Below are positions 38,655 to 48,185 of a stretch of DNA of 60,666 bases, in pieces. The DNA comes from Paulinella micropora (Eukaryota > Cercozoa > Imbricatea > Euglyphida). Where the stretch lies: positions 246,514-307,179 of the forward strand of contig BJOX01000040.1 of NCBI GenBank assembly GCA_009731375.1, given 5' to 3'. Within the stretch, counting starts at the first letter, position 1; each line of letters starts with the position of its first letter. Both the position numbers and the translations under genes were made by a program. The notes beneath the pieces are model-generated. The model did no database searches, was not told where the DNA came from, and was given only the letters and a program-made list of their open reading frames with translations.

Positions 38655-38822
38655 GGGAGAGGCTTTGATGACGAAAAACTAAGAAACGTCTGGTTCATTT
38701 AATCATAATGGAAAACCACTATTTTTGTTTCTTGTTTAGTGGCTTAAGCGAGAGAAAAAAGTCGGCACAGCGCCTTCACTTCCTTGCTCTCCAGGCCACA
38801 ACCGATTGAAAGTCTCTCTGCT

Positions 38823-39730
38823 TCAATAACTTCCTGGTTCTTGCATACTCAGGACGTCTTTGGACAAGGCTTCAAACTCCTGTCGGAGCTTTCGTGTCTG
38901 TTCCTCTAGACTTGTCAACTCAGCCTTTGTGTGCTCGACACACTGGCTTGTATACTTTAGCCTGAGCTTTTCTTTTCTAATCTCGTCCCTGAGCCCTGCA
39001 CACTCTTTATCGAGTTGCTCTTTCTCTAATTCCAATGTCTTTTTCGATTGATTTAGACGCTTGATTTGTTTGTTCAACTTCTGTTTGCGGTCCGTGTCTT
39101 TGGGCTCCAAGGCCCCCCCGTGAAGAAGCTCAGCGGAACTTGGGCCAGCCTCATCTTGTCCGCTGACCCGCGCAGCTACGCCGGGTTCCTCGCGAACGTC
39201 GCTTCCCTGTTCTCCGTCATTATCTCTGGCATTTGTTGGTTCGGAGCTCGAGTTGGCGGAATAATATTTGTTCATAATCTCGGGCACGGTCTGCAGGTAT
39301 AGACCAGGCGTTTTCAGCGCAGGTGCTGTCTTCGCCTCTTCGAATAACTCATATTGCTTCTTTTGCAAGTCGTCGACAACATACTCAGGGCACGCGTTCC
39401 CCCGGGACAGCCATTTCTTGACCAACTTGTACTTTCGCGCTAGACAGCAATCAGCTAGGCACAGTACAGCCGGCACTTGATCAGGATTCACCGTAAGGCC
39501 GGCTTTAGATTCCATCAACGATTGGTACGCAATGGCCTCGAAAGCCGACTGGATATTCTCTGGGGTGATTGTGACGGGTACTTGGGCGTCCAAAAAAAAC
39601 TTGAACAGAACAGGCGATCTTTGCAACGCCGCGGCCATACACCACTGCCAGTCAAATGTGCACAGCCAGTCCTGGCCAATGGTGAGTGTTCCGAGAATTT
39701 GCGACCGCTGAACTTGACCTTGACAAAGCT
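38823..39730 (-). CDS. BTB-like domain plus coiled coil, N-terminus interrupted by a repeat
   Basis: The clean frame from 39638 encodes MAAALQRSPVLFKFFLDAQV, then PENIQSAFEAIAYQSLMES and VPAVLCLADCCLARKYKLVK. The last has the LADxxxxxxL pattern of BTB/POZ folds, which bind cullin-3. After an acidic, disordered linker (residues about 125-180), residues 185-265 form a strong coiled coil (KLNKQIKRLNQSKKTLELEK). The frame stays open and protein-like upstream of the first ATG (QILGTLTIGQDWLCTFDWQW) until a fragment of the dispersed repeat at about 39,735. The real N-terminus is therefore lost or belongs to the F-box-like piece beyond the repeat. Confidence 0.5.
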
Positions 39731-39731
39731 G

Positions 39732-39785
39732 GCCAAGCTATGGCACGGACAGGACGCAGTGGTGGTGAACCTGGCGCTTCACCAG
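39732..39785. repeat. Fragment of the dispersed repeat inside a gene
   Basis: GCTATGGCACGGACAGGACG followed by GGTGAACCTGG matches the core of the 22-27 kb family (GCCATGGCACGGACAGGACG). It interrupts the minus-strand reading frame between the F-box-like and BTB-like pieces. Confidence 0.75.
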
Positions 39786-40273
39786 TGAGTACGGAATTCC
39801 ACCAGAAGAGATACTGCATCGGCTCAAGCAGGTCAGGCCCGGTTTGCAAGTTGATTGGCAGGATTCTCCTACCAATGAACTGGAAGAGAGCCATTGCCTA
39901 ATTTCTGTGGCTACGTCTTTGTCCACTTGGCCCGCTAGCACCCGTAACCGTTTCAGGCTAGGGGCGTTGGCCAAGAACATCATCCGGATCACAGAAGCTT
40001 GCAAACGAACCGTGCCCTGCCTGACGATGAGTATATGTAATTTCTTAAGCTTAATAAGATCTGCTTGTCAAGTGCGCGGACCCCGATTGCTGACATGCTG
40101 TAGCACGCCCAAGTGCCAGCGCGGATCATCCGTGACGAAGCTAGAAATGAGCTGCAAGAGGCCCGCGTTAAGCAGCACGTTGTCCAGCAGCTTAGTCGTA
40201 AGAGGAACTGCCGAGTCCGGCTGGCCAAAGGAAGCAGTTCTTTGTCGTTTGCTGCTTGGTGGTAGGATAAGCA
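39786..40273 (-). pseudogene. F-box / LRR-like gene with an in-frame TGA
   Basis: From the ATG at 40273 the frame gives a basic start (MLILPPSSKRQRTASFGQ) and a helical region with F-box spacing (LLDNVLLNAGLLQLISSF). It ends NRGPRT and a TGA (about 40,065-40,067). The same frame continues QADLIKLKKLHILIVRQGTV, then MMFLANAPSLKRLRVLAG and VATEIRQWL, in the style of degenerate LRRs after an F-box. It runs into the repeat fragment near 39,785. I infer that it once joined the BTB/coiled-coil piece or was cut off by the repeat. Confidence 0.45.
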
Positions 40274-40463
40274 TCCATACGCTATTATTGAAGTAGAACA
40301 CGCAAAACACGGATGAGAAGGCGGGGGGTCTGCCGCCCCCCTCCTTGTCTCTGAAACGATAGGGGACGGGGAGGATACAAAGGACGAGATGAAATGAAGG
40401 GGGTGGGGGCGCTAGACTCTCTGAGTTTACTGTTAGTAAAAAGAAAAAAAGCCCAAGGTAAAA

Positions 40464-41591
40464 ATGGCACGATCCAGCAAAGTCTTTTTCAAGCTCCTGC
40501 CTCTCCCAGCCGGTAAATTCAAAAATCTCCTCGCGAAAAAAACAAACGGCCACTCGGCGGAGAAGAAGACTGACAAAACACTCTTTCTGGTCCGCAACAA
40601 CACTGGGAGTTGGGTGTGCCGAGCTTTCGTGGGAAACGCCGAGAGCAGTTACCCGTGGTTGGTAGAGTTCGGGCCAGACCTTGAATACCAAGAACAAGAA
40701 GATGTCCCCACTACACTTACGGAGCCTGACTTTGCGCGCGCCCTGGTGCAGATTGCGTTTCGAGTTCGGTTTGAAAATTTTGACACTGTTGTGTACCCTT
40801 ACAAAGAGCATGACCACAACAACCATTACCTTGCGTTTGCTGCACAAGACAGTGCGGGCCTCACTACATTCCACAAGATGCTAAACGACTTCGCCACCCA
40901 CGGTAGATGCTCGCTGTCGCTCCCCCTCGACGTCATTCCAGAGCTACAAACAGCCGCTAAAGAATTATCCTCTGGCTGCACGAGTAAGAATATTCTTTAT
41001 GTACAGCTTGGCAAAGAGTCCTCGCTTCACACAGGTGCTGGTGGATCCACCCTTAATCTGTGCCACTCGTTTACAGATGAGAAGGTCAAAGATAGCATCC
41101 TACTCACGATTATGTACTGGATTTTCACAAGACGTGTAACGAGTAGTAAACCCAAAATATGCTTTGGGCCGCGGGCCAGAGATAATAAAACGCCTAGTGG
41201 CTCTTTAAACCCCGCTGATGCATGCAGCCAGCTGCGAACGCGACTGGAAAAAATATTCGGCGAACGCAATTTCGTTTATCAACTCCCTATAGATCGATGT
41301 TGCCACACAGCACCCGCGCCGATCAAGCCGCGCTCGAACAAAGAAAGACTCGCGGCGTTGGAGGCCGAGGTGTTCGAACAGCTAAAGACCCAGATGCAGG
41401 CAGAGTTTACCAAAGCTTTAGACCAAGAGGTTACGAAGTTGCGAACAAATATGCAGGAACAAATCGACGCATTGAGAACAAAAGCGTTCAAACACGAGCT
41501 CCAAACGGGCGCGTTGGTCCGGGTGTTCGAAACGGCGGCGCGTGAATTGCGCCAAGCCGAGCGCACAGTTGAGCCCTTGGACCAAAGTTAA
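40464..41591 (+). CDS. Unknown protein, intact paralogue of the 36.4-38.4 kb gene
   Basis: This 375-residue protein starts at a well-placed ATG (AAAAATGGCA). Residues 1-260 share order and motifs with the minus-strand gene at 38426. These are a TLFLVRNN strand, FARALVQIAFRVRFENFD then TVVYPYKEHD, KNILYVQLGKES, and ILLTIMYWIF with RLEKIFGERNFVYQLP. Residues about 285-365 are a coiled coil (RLAALEAEVFEQLKTQMQAE). The family is not recognised. The pair is divergent, about 2 kb apart. The coiled-coil end suggests an oligomer. Confidence 0.7.
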   Translation: MARSSKVFFKLLPLPAGKFKNLLAKKTNGHSAEKKTDKTLFLVRNNTGSWVCRAFVGNAESSYPWLVEFGPDLEYQEQEDVPTTLTEPDFARALVQIAFRVRFENFDTVVYPYKEHDHNNHYLAFAAQDSAGLTTFHKMLNDFATHGRCSLSLPLDVIPELQTAAKELSSGCTSKNILYVQLGKESSLHTGAGGSTLNLCHSFTDEKVKDSILLTIMYWIFTRRVTSSKPKICFGPRARDNKTPSGSLNPADACSQLRTRLEKIFGERNFVYQLPIDRCCHTAPAPIKPRSNKERLAALEAEVFEQLKTQMQAEFTKALDQEVTKLRTNMQEQIDALRTKAFKHELQTGALVRVFETAARELRQAERTVEPLDQS

Positions 41592-42300
41592 GACAGGGAG
41601 GGGGTGCGCGCGGGTCCGTCCGTCGGGATCGTGAGGCACTTGTCTACCTGGTACATGACCACCGCCATTCATCCGCCGCGTAGGGCTTTGTCGAAGACTA
41701 CAAAACTTTGTTGGGGGATTTTTTTAATTAAATTTTTGTTGTAGCTTTTGCGCCCGCCGACGAGATAGAAATGTGGGGCGACGAGTATGCTCTGAAGCAG
41801 AACCTCGAAAACACTCTGACGCTACCCTACCTTTTTCCCAAGCAGCGAGCCTCGGCGCGCAGGCCACGCCGGCGCACACTACCAGCTGGGCCTGCGCGCC
41901 GAGGAGGCCGGTCGCGGCGTGCCCGGTGCCTTTGCATTTTTTGTGCGGCCTGGATGGGAAGCACGCTGGGCTTTAAGGGGGCATGCCCCCCGGCAGCCAA
42001 GCTCCCCTAGCTTCCTTATCCTTGGGTAGATCCTGCACGTGAGTGTCTTGAGCGGGGGCGTATTGCCCGCTTTTTTTTTCAGGCTGAATTTCTTCTTGGG
42101 CACTTTGTTCTGCTTCTCGTCTGTTTTGGTTGCGTTGCGTCGCGCGTTGACCTGAGTCGCGGGCAGTAGTGCAAGTCGCGACTACCAGGAGGAGGTCTCC
42201 TGCGGGCCTGCCCCCGCGCTCCCTGCCGGGAGAGAGAAAGAAGGAATTGGCGGCACGGGGGGGGGGGGGGGGGCCCCCCCCCCCCCGGGCCCCCCCCCCC
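41592..42300. other. Repeat-rich intergenic region
   Basis: It opens with a copy of the dispersed repeat (CGTCGGGATCGTGAGGCACTTG, split here by one mismatch, at about 41,618-41,640), then an AT-rich stretch. A short frame (41771 onward, MWGDEYALKQNLENTLTLPY) looks coding for about 27 codons before a hairpin. A C/G homopolymer with a gap lies at 42,258-42,327. No complete gene. Confidence 0.5.
41850..41904. terminator. Perfect 16-bp GC-rich hairpin
   Basis: CCTCGGCGCGCAGGCC at 41850-41865 pairs with its complement at 41889-41904 around a 23-base loop. It interrupts a short coding-like frame. It may be a transcript-end signal or a small foldback insertion. Confidence 0.6.
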
Positions 42301-42329
42301 CCCCNNNNNNNNNNGGGGGGGGGGGGGCC

Positions 42330-43810
42330 TCCCACACCCCGGGCCCATCGCTCACCCCGGGCCCATCGCTCACGCTATTCGGGGGCCCGGGGGCTTTGAT
42401 CAGGGCTTTTCTCAGGATGACGCCAGAGCCTTGGGCCGAAATCTTGGGGGTTTTCAACGTGGAGTAGTGCAGCAGCACCAACGTAATTACTTCCATCGTC
42501 ATTTCGCACAGAATGGAATGCAGTGTATCTGGCGTAGAACCAGGGAAAACGATTTTTGTCCACGTCAGCAGATCATGACTCAATGTCACATCCCGCAAGT
42601 TCAGAAACCCTTCGCCGCGGGGTCGGAATAGCAAATCCAGCTGCAGCAGCCGCGATCTTGGGAGGTTAATTCGTCCTGCATCCCCGCTTTTAGGTGTGTA
42701 TGTTGGTACGCATATTTCCTGGTCCAAACGTGTGTGACAGCTGATAAGATAGTAATACCAGTAGAAAACGGGGCTATGTATCCTGTGTTGCATCAACACA
42801 TCCGCGCACCAAATTGCTGCAACCCTGTGCACTATCTCGGATGTGTTTTCGAAACAATTTTGTACCACGCCTACTATGGTGTTGAAAGGCAACCATTCCA
42901 AGCCATACCCGTGTACGGAGCCTAGGGCTCCGCACCAACCGCAGTAGAAGGACATTGCATTCAGAAACTCTACTACTTGCTCTACCTTGGGCATCTGCAG
43001 ACCTGAATCTATCGCCACAAAGCGATTTTTCTTCAACACAGCTAGCTCATGTTTGGCGTCTCGGATAATGGCATTGCAAATGGACTGCTTTGCTGTTTCA
43101 TTGGGGTTTTGTAGTTGTTTAGATTTCAAGGACACGCCGGCCATGGGCATGCACATCCAATATCTCGTTCGGGACCCGGAGCCACTTCGATGACTGCTCC
43201 GGGTCCCAAACGCACGCAGAACCGTGGGTACAATGCCCCCTGTCTCGTGATGCAGGTATAATTGCATGCTCACCTCAAGGAACACGTTGTTGGTCTCTGG
43301 TGCCGCCTCAATTTTCTTGTTCATAGTAGGCGTGATTTCCTTGAATACCAGAGACTCTTTCCAGATGAAGATGCCGTCAGGCCCATGCTTTACTACAGCA
43401 AAATCCTCGCTATTCCTCAAGAACAATTCTTGAAATATGTCATGGGAACATGTCGCCATCTCACAAAAGTCTTGGATCCATTTGTCCGCCACTGCTTGCA
43501 GCTCTACACAACCTCCATCGACTTTGCCTTGCCCACTAGGGTCTATGTGTACTTGTTCAGTGAGCACCTCTGAAACATTGAACGTGGGATATTTGAACTC
43601 TTTTTCCAGATCCCGTAGCCTTTGTTTGGCACTGTTTGCAATCGTAGTGTCTTCAAAAAAATCGTCACTGATTGGCGGCGGCTTTGGTCCAAACACTTGC
43701 AGCCCGATCTTCCATAGCTCTGACGAGCGCCGCGAATAGAAAACCGAACGCGAATCCTTAGGGGACCCTTGCAAGGTATGATTCAGAGGGCAACCCTTAT
43801 TGTGCAGCAT
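42330..43810 (-). CDS. Unknown viral-block protein, C-terminus in homopolymer gap
   Basis: A frame of about 490 residues from the ATG at 43810 (MLHNKGCPLNHTLQGSPKD). It is globular throughout with no low complexity until the end. Recognisable pieces are DVVELTEQ-like charged segments, QLYLHHETGGIVPTVLRAF, FYCGWCGALGSVHGYGLEW and RINLPRSRLLQLDLLFRPRG. There are many Cys and aromatic residues. No family match. Near the stop end an 18-base tandem (SDGPGV twice) leads into a G/C homopolymer with a gap at 42305-42314, so the true C-terminus is unknown. Its start overlaps the end of the next minus-strand gene by 28 bases. Confidence 0.6.
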
Positions 43811-44553
43811 TTCCTCTCTTTTATTAAATGCAGTGTGTCCTGCGCTGTTATCACATGTATAAGGGATCGGTCCCTAGCCCTTCGGTCCTGGCCGAAGGGC
43901 CCTCCGGTCCTTGGCCGGACCCCCCGGCGCTGGGGTGCCGCGGCTTGCCTGCCCCAGCACAAATCTGCCCAGTCGTGAGTGTCTATGCGCACGAGGTTTT
44001 TACAATCGGTAATTGTCACAGAGATGGGCCAGTCGGGTGACGCCCGGCAAGGAAAGACCCCCAGCGCGATGTGCCGCAGTGCTGCACACTTGCAGATGTA
44101 TACTGTGTAGGTGCCGGCTGTCTGCCAGCCGGCGGGCAGCCTGAGTATGGCTAAGGAGACGGCAATGACACAGAGCTGCGCGTATTTGAATTGGGCAGGA
44201 AATTCTAGCTCTGCTAGCTTGGCGCAGCGGTCGACTTCTGCAAAGTACAAGCCGTGCTTGACACAAGCAACCCCCAACCTTACGCGCCGGCCCAAGATCT
44301 GTGCGACCGCCTCTGCCAGAAACCCCCAGTACGCGTCTGGAGGTAACTTGTAGTCGACAGCGAGTTTTGGCGCCGGAGTCCACAGGGGACTGAATTTTAG
44401 ATGGCCCTTCTTCTTCTGCTCCGCGCCCCGCGCGAGGCCTACTTTCTTCTTTAGCACTTGTGTATCCAACTGGTTACAGCACAGGTACGCTAGCACGTCA
44501 TTGCCCTGCATGAGCTGGGACTCTCTTAAGGCATAGTAACGAAAGCGTTGCAA
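43783..44553 (-). CDS. Unknown protein, possible LRR-like core, repeat-derived tail
   Basis: 256 residues. The first 50 residues are helical (MQRFRYYALRESQLMQGNDV). The middle has strand-turn segments with Cys and Leu (AQLCVIAVSLAILRLPAG, CKCAALRHIALGVFPC, SVTITDCKNLVRIDTHDW) that resemble irregular LRRs. From about residue 205 the protein is encoded by a copy of the GGCCGGACC repeat family also found at 50.4-50.8 kb. That tail (PQRRGVRPRTGGPFGQDRRA) is therefore acquired, and the original C-terminus is lost. Confidence 0.5.
   Translation of the reverse strand: MQRFRYYALRESQLMQGNDVLAYLCCNQLDTQVLKKKVGLARGAEQKKKGHLKFSPLWTPAPKLAVDYKLPPDAYWGFLAEAVAQILGRRVRLGVACVKHGLYFAEVDRCAKLAELEFPAQFKYAQLCVIAVSLAILRLPAGWQTAGTYTVYICKCAALRHIALGVFPCRASPDWPISVTITDCKNLVRIDTHDWADLCWGRQAAAPQRRGVRPRTGGPFGQDRRARDRSLIHVITAQDTLHLIKERKCCTIRVAL
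43828..43950. repeat. Copy of the 50-kb GC-rich repeat inside a gene end
   Basis: It contains TGCAGTGTGTCCTGCG, GTTATCACATGTATAAGGGA, TCGGTCCCTAGCCCTTCGGT and GGCCGGACC units, matching the tandem block at 50.44-50.79 kb in the same orientation. Confidence 0.9.
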
Positions 44554-44649
44554 GCTCGGGCCGGGTAAGTTGCAGGAGGGGGCGTCGTGGTCGTCGGGGG
44601 GGGGGGGGGGGGGGGGAAAAAAANNNNNNNNNNGCTACATAGAATGGGC

Positions 44650-46054
44650 AGGGATTACACCGGATTCTCTGCGAGTGAGCCCAAAAAAAAGCTGCAAGGG
44701 CACCCGACGATGATGCAGAGAGAGTCACCATCGTACCCACGTACGCGCGAGCAAGTGCAGGAGTGGTTACGAACCGAGCTTGAGGCGCGGGGTGTGCGCG
44801 GCGCGACGCTACGAATCATAGCCAGATTACTGCAATACCGCGACCGCGAGGGGCTGCTGCGCCTGACCGAAGCAGACATCAAGTACGTGGTCGGGAACGC
44901 GACGCCGATGATGCGCGGCAGCACGCACGCAAAGAGCAAGCGTCCGTTGCCGAACAACAGTACTGTTTGGCAGAATCCTATTTCTACGGGCGAGGTGTGG
45001 CCAAAGACTACGTCCGAAGTGGCTTCAGAGGGCGGCCGCCAAGGACAGCGCAAACGCGCTCTTCTACCTGGGCGTCTGCTGCTACCACGGGCTCGGCCTG
45101 GGCCAGAGCCAGGACCGGGCCGCCAAGTATTTTCTGCAAGCAGCACAACTCAATGACACTAGGGCGATGTGCAACCTCGGGGTTTGTCTCGTGCACGGGC
45201 GCGGCGTGCCGCCGGACCCCGCTGCCGCGGTCCAGTGGTTCGCGCGAGCCGCACTACAACACGTTGCAGCCGCGCAGTACAACCTGGCCTTGTGCCTGGA
45301 CGCTGGGAGCGGCGTGCGCAGGGACGAGGATCGCGCTCTGGTGCTTTTCCAAGCAGCGAGCCAACAAGGCCACGCGGAGGCGGCGCTACTCGTGTCACGC
45401 CGCCTATCCCACGACAAGAAACTGGCGGACCAATGGGCGCAGCGAGCGCAGGTGGCGCGCTATGCAGCCTGGGCGATGCCTTTCTCAATGGCAACGGCGT
45501 GGCCAAAGACGAGGCCGAGCAGAAAAACGCAGACGCGCAATTACGGTTGGGGCTATGTTACGCCAGCGGGAATGGCGTGGTCCAGAACATGACCACTGCG
45601 GTCGAGTGGTACCGACAGGCAGCCGAAGGAGGTTCTGCGATCGCAATGTGTAACTTGGGCTTTTGTTATTTGAATGGGCGGGGGCGTCCCCCGCAACAGC
45701 GCCGAGGCAGTGGAATGGTACCGCCGGGCGGCCCCGCACGTTGTAGAATCCCAATACAACCTCGGCGTGTGCTATGCGACGGGGGTCGGGGTCGCCATCG
45801 CGGCTGTCGCCGCGATGGAGTGGTTTCGCCGGGCCGCGGAGCAAGGACAGGTAAAGGCGCAGTACAACGCCGCGGTTTATTTCTCCAAGGGCAAGGGCGT
45901 TGCACGGGACGTGCTACAGCCTTGGGCACGGCGTGTCCCAGGACGACGCCCTGGCCTTCAAGTACTACCTGCTGGCGGCGCAGCAACAGGAAAAGGGAGG
46001 ACTTCGGGCTGCACCGCAGCCCGGGCCCAAAGCAACAAGAGACGTAGGGTATAG
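44650..46054 (+). pseudogene. Sel1-like repeat protein, multiple frameshifts
   Basis: The N-terminal 100 residues are helical and unassigned (REQVQEWLRTELEARGVRG, LLRLTEADIKYVVGN). From about 44,960 at least eight to nine Sel1-like repeats of about 36 residues follow, pattern AxxxLGxxYxxGxGVxxDxxxAxxWxxxAA. Examples are LAESYFYGRGVAKD, MCNLGVCLVHGRGVPPDP, LRLGLCYASGNGVVQN and YNLGVCYATGVGV. The reading frame changes near 44,990, 45,440, 45,690 and 45,910, and probably once more before the end. The last frame ends SNKRRRV with a TAG, almost the same basic tail as the helicase at 54.4 kb. Sel1 repeats are protein-protein scaffolds expanded in amoeba-infecting viruses and bacteria. Either decay or poor sequence explains the shifts. 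Confidence 0.85.
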
Positions 46055-46310
46055 AAGACTCACGCTGGGATGGCAATTCTGCAGTTTCCTCTCGGTGTGT
46101 TGTTTGATATCCTCTAGCCCCCCCCCCCCCCCCCCCCCCTTNNNNNNNNNNNNNNNNNNNNNNNNNNNNNNNNNNNNNNNNNNNNNNNNNNNNNNNNNNN
46201 NNNNNNNNNNNNNNNNNNNNNNNNNNNNNNNNCCCCCCCCCCCCCCGTTTTCGTTTCCTTAAAAAAAGTCATAATTTTGTCTTTGATATTTTGCAAAACA
46301 GGGAAGAGGG
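46010..46310. repeat. 3' region shared with the end of the primase-helicase locus
   Basis: From CAACAAGAGACGTAGG through TTCTGCAGTTTCCTCTC, GTTGTTT and CCTCTAG, and after the gap GTTTTCGTTTC, TTAAAAAAAG and TTTGATATTTTGCAAAA, this stretch matches 54,405-54,575. The C homopolymer and gap at 46,118-46,246 replace a short CCCCCCC run in the other copy. Confidence 0.88.
46142..46246. other. Assembly gap in a C homopolymer
   Basis: 91 unknown bases flanked by at least 20 C on the left and 14 C on the right. Confidence 0.97.
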
Positions 46311-46330
46311 GGTAAAACATTCCCTTCCCC

Positions 46331-46340
46331 CTATAAAAAG
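46331..46340 (+). promoter_or_regulatory. TATA-box-like element
   Basis: CTATAAAAAG lies about 40 bases before the ATG at 46379, after a pyrimidine-rich stretch. Position and sequence fit a TATA element for the following gene. Confidence 0.5.
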
Positions 46341-46378
46341 AAAAAGAAACAAAGACCTGGTTTTTGCTACAGTCAGTC

Positions 46379-47422
46379 ATGGCGGTACCCTGCCCGGGCT
46401 GTGGCAAAAAGCCCAAGCGGGCTTTTTACACCGTTGCAGAACTGGAATCAAAAGTCCTGACTGAAGGACACACCAACGCCGATGCGGAAGTATGGAAAAA
46501 AGTTTTGTGTGACACGGCAAAGCTCACCAGCGAATGCTTTTTCATTACCAAATCCATCCAGGCCTCGGCAGTGGATCCCTTTATTCAACTTTGCACGCCA
46601 GGAACCGAAGAAGCTCTCAAGAAGGTCCTCGACAATCACTGCGTCTTCCGGGTAAAATGTGCAAAGGCGCAACAGCCCCCCCGGATTTACGAGATGTCCC
46701 AACTGCTGGCGAAGTTCAAAAGTATGGACGGTAGCTGGGGGGGCTTCATTAATAAGGGCCTGACGAAAACAGCTGATCTTTATGTTTTTCAGGGACTCGC
46801 CCGTGCTAAGGAGATTATGACCACTGAGTTCATTACACAAGCAGACAAAGGAAATTTTCGTTCGTATGCCGATTACATGCGCGATATCACTCAGAAGGGC
46901 TGGGCTCTTTGCGTCATTGATTCCGCGAAGATCCCCATGTGGAACGATGTGCGGGGGTGGGACAACACTCGTCGGTACTTACTACCCTCTGGAGAACCTG
47001 TAGAGACCAAGTACAATTACGAATGTGATACGAGTTCTTTCACCGCTTACGACGAAACCCTGCCGCCTGGTGCACATCCGCAATGCATTAATGAGCCTAC
47101 ACCAGCTCCTTTGGAAATACCTACTACGCCTGACAATGAGTCGCGAGTGAGTAATGCCATCCAAGACCAAGAAACAAAACTTGACGGATTGGAACAAAAG
47201 CTTCAATTGCATCATCTGAAACTGATCGGTGTTTCAAAGCGCGACGACCCCGTGGCGACGGCCAGACAGAGAGTAGAGAAGCAATTCGCGGATTTGAACT
47301 TGCTACGGACGCAAACGCGGAAATACAAACAATGGCTGGAAAAGCGTCGTCGTGCGAAACGAGCCAAGGCCGAACAAAAAGCCGCTGCTATAAAGGAAAG
47401 AGCTACAATTACTGATGCATAA
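46379..47422 (+). CDS. Unknown protein with N-terminal CxxC; coding continues past the stop
   Basis: 347 residues from the ATG at 46379, in a good Kozak context (GTCATGGCG). It opens MAVPCPGCGKKPKRAFYTVA, a half zinc ribbon. The central globular part includes EALKKVLDNHCVFRVKCAKA and FINKGLTKTADLYVFQGLA. A Pro/Thr linker leads to a coiled coil (KLDGLEQKLQLHHLKLIGVS) and a basic Arg/Lys/Ala helix. The frame stops at TAA (47420-47422). It then stays open and protein-like for two more segments separated by another TAA at 47531 and a TGA at 47660. No family is recognised. Confidence 0.65.
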   Translation: MAVPCPGCGKKPKRAFYTVAELESKVLTEGHTNADAEVWKKVLCDTAKLTSECFFITKSIQASAVDPFIQLCTPGTEEALKKVLDNHCVFRVKCAKAQQPPRIYEMSQLLAKFKSMDGSWGGFINKGLTKTADLYVFQGLARAKEIMTTEFITQADKGNFRSYADYMRDITQKGWALCVIDSAKIPMWNDVRGWDNTRRYLLPSGEPVETKYNYECDTSSFTAYDETLPPGAHPQCINEPTPAPLEIPTTPDNESRVSNAIQDQETKLDGLEQKLQLHHLKLIGVSKRDDPVATARQRVEKQFADLNLLRTQTRKYKQWLEKRRRAKRAKAEQKAAAIKERATITDA

Positions 47423-47662
47423 AAAGAATCCCTGAACAAACACATTGGAGGTCTGCGTCGATTGGTAACAAATTACCGCTACGAAAAAAGCCGGCGGAGT
47501 GATAATGCTGACGTGGTGGAGGAGCTTGCTTAATGGTACGACACAGACAGGTATGACAACATGATCACCTCACGAATCTCCGCCTTTCTACGCAAGTACA
47601 GGCCTACGCTGATGCCGCTGTGGCACGAGGCTGTTCTCTCTGCGCAAGCGAAGCTGGCCTGA
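47423..47662 (+). pseudogene. In-frame continuation beyond a TAA, coding-like
   Basis: Directly after the TAA the same frame reads KESLNKHIGGLRRLVTNYRY then EKSRRSDNADVVEELA, a TAA, WYDTDRYDNMITSRISAFLR then PLWHEAVLSAQAKLA, and a TGA. Both segments have the helical, charged make-up of the upstream gene. After the TGA another frame (KLQNKVHQLSQNVKHKLDNK) carries similar character to about 47,780. This is either a decayed C-terminus or stop-codon readthrough. Confidence 0.5.
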
Positions 47663-47779
47663 TCTCGACGCCAAAGCTGCAAAATAAAGTGCATCAGCTG
47701 AGCCAAAATGTTAAGCACAAGCTGGATAACAAAATACAGGAGCAGACAAGCCTCGATCTGGGCTTGTGTGTAAAAAAAG

Positions 47780-48185
47780 AAAAAACGTGCGCACCCAGCC
47801 AAGGCACAGATTCTTCTCATAATGTCTGCTCGAGAACAGGTCTTGCCGTCCCGCCTACTGGATCTAGTGATGTGCACGTCGTTGCTAAGACTGATTTTTA
47901 CTTATCTTTTGGGCACCCCCCGCCCGCAGCGCACCAAAACTCGCGCCACTAGAGCGATAGATGTGTAAAATCGTGAATTCTAATTAAACAACCATGAAGA
48001 TGATGAACAAGGGGAGAGAGTCGGCCGTAGTGAAGTTCTGCTGCTTCAAGGCACCCCGTAGAGCGCTCCTTCAAAAAAAAAGCAGGCCCAAAAACCCAAG
48101 GCTCCCCCGTGGCAGTGGACATGGCAGCCCCGCACCGTCCACTACCACTGGGGTGCCCGTTGCCCCCCCCCCCCCCCCCCCCCCC
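47780..48185. other. Intergenic; short leader ORF before gap
   Basis: AT/GC mixed with no domain. A frame starting at 47994 in decent context (ACCATGAAG) encodes MKMMNKGRESAVVKFCCFKA and then Pro-rich sequence into the gap. It could be the start of a separate small gene or of the primase in a shifted frame. Confidence 0.35.

Noticed and set aside
42182-42348. C-terminal extension of the 42.3-43.8 kb gene through the homopolymer
   Set aside because: The frame crosses a G/C run and a gap, so the downstream translation is not reliable.
27268-47662. Alternative genetic code with TAA or TAG as Gln
   Set aside because: TAA followed by plausible coding sequence occurs at 27.46, 47.42 and 47.53 kb, but neighbouring intact genes end at TAA, TAG and TGA, and interrupted genes contain all three stops.
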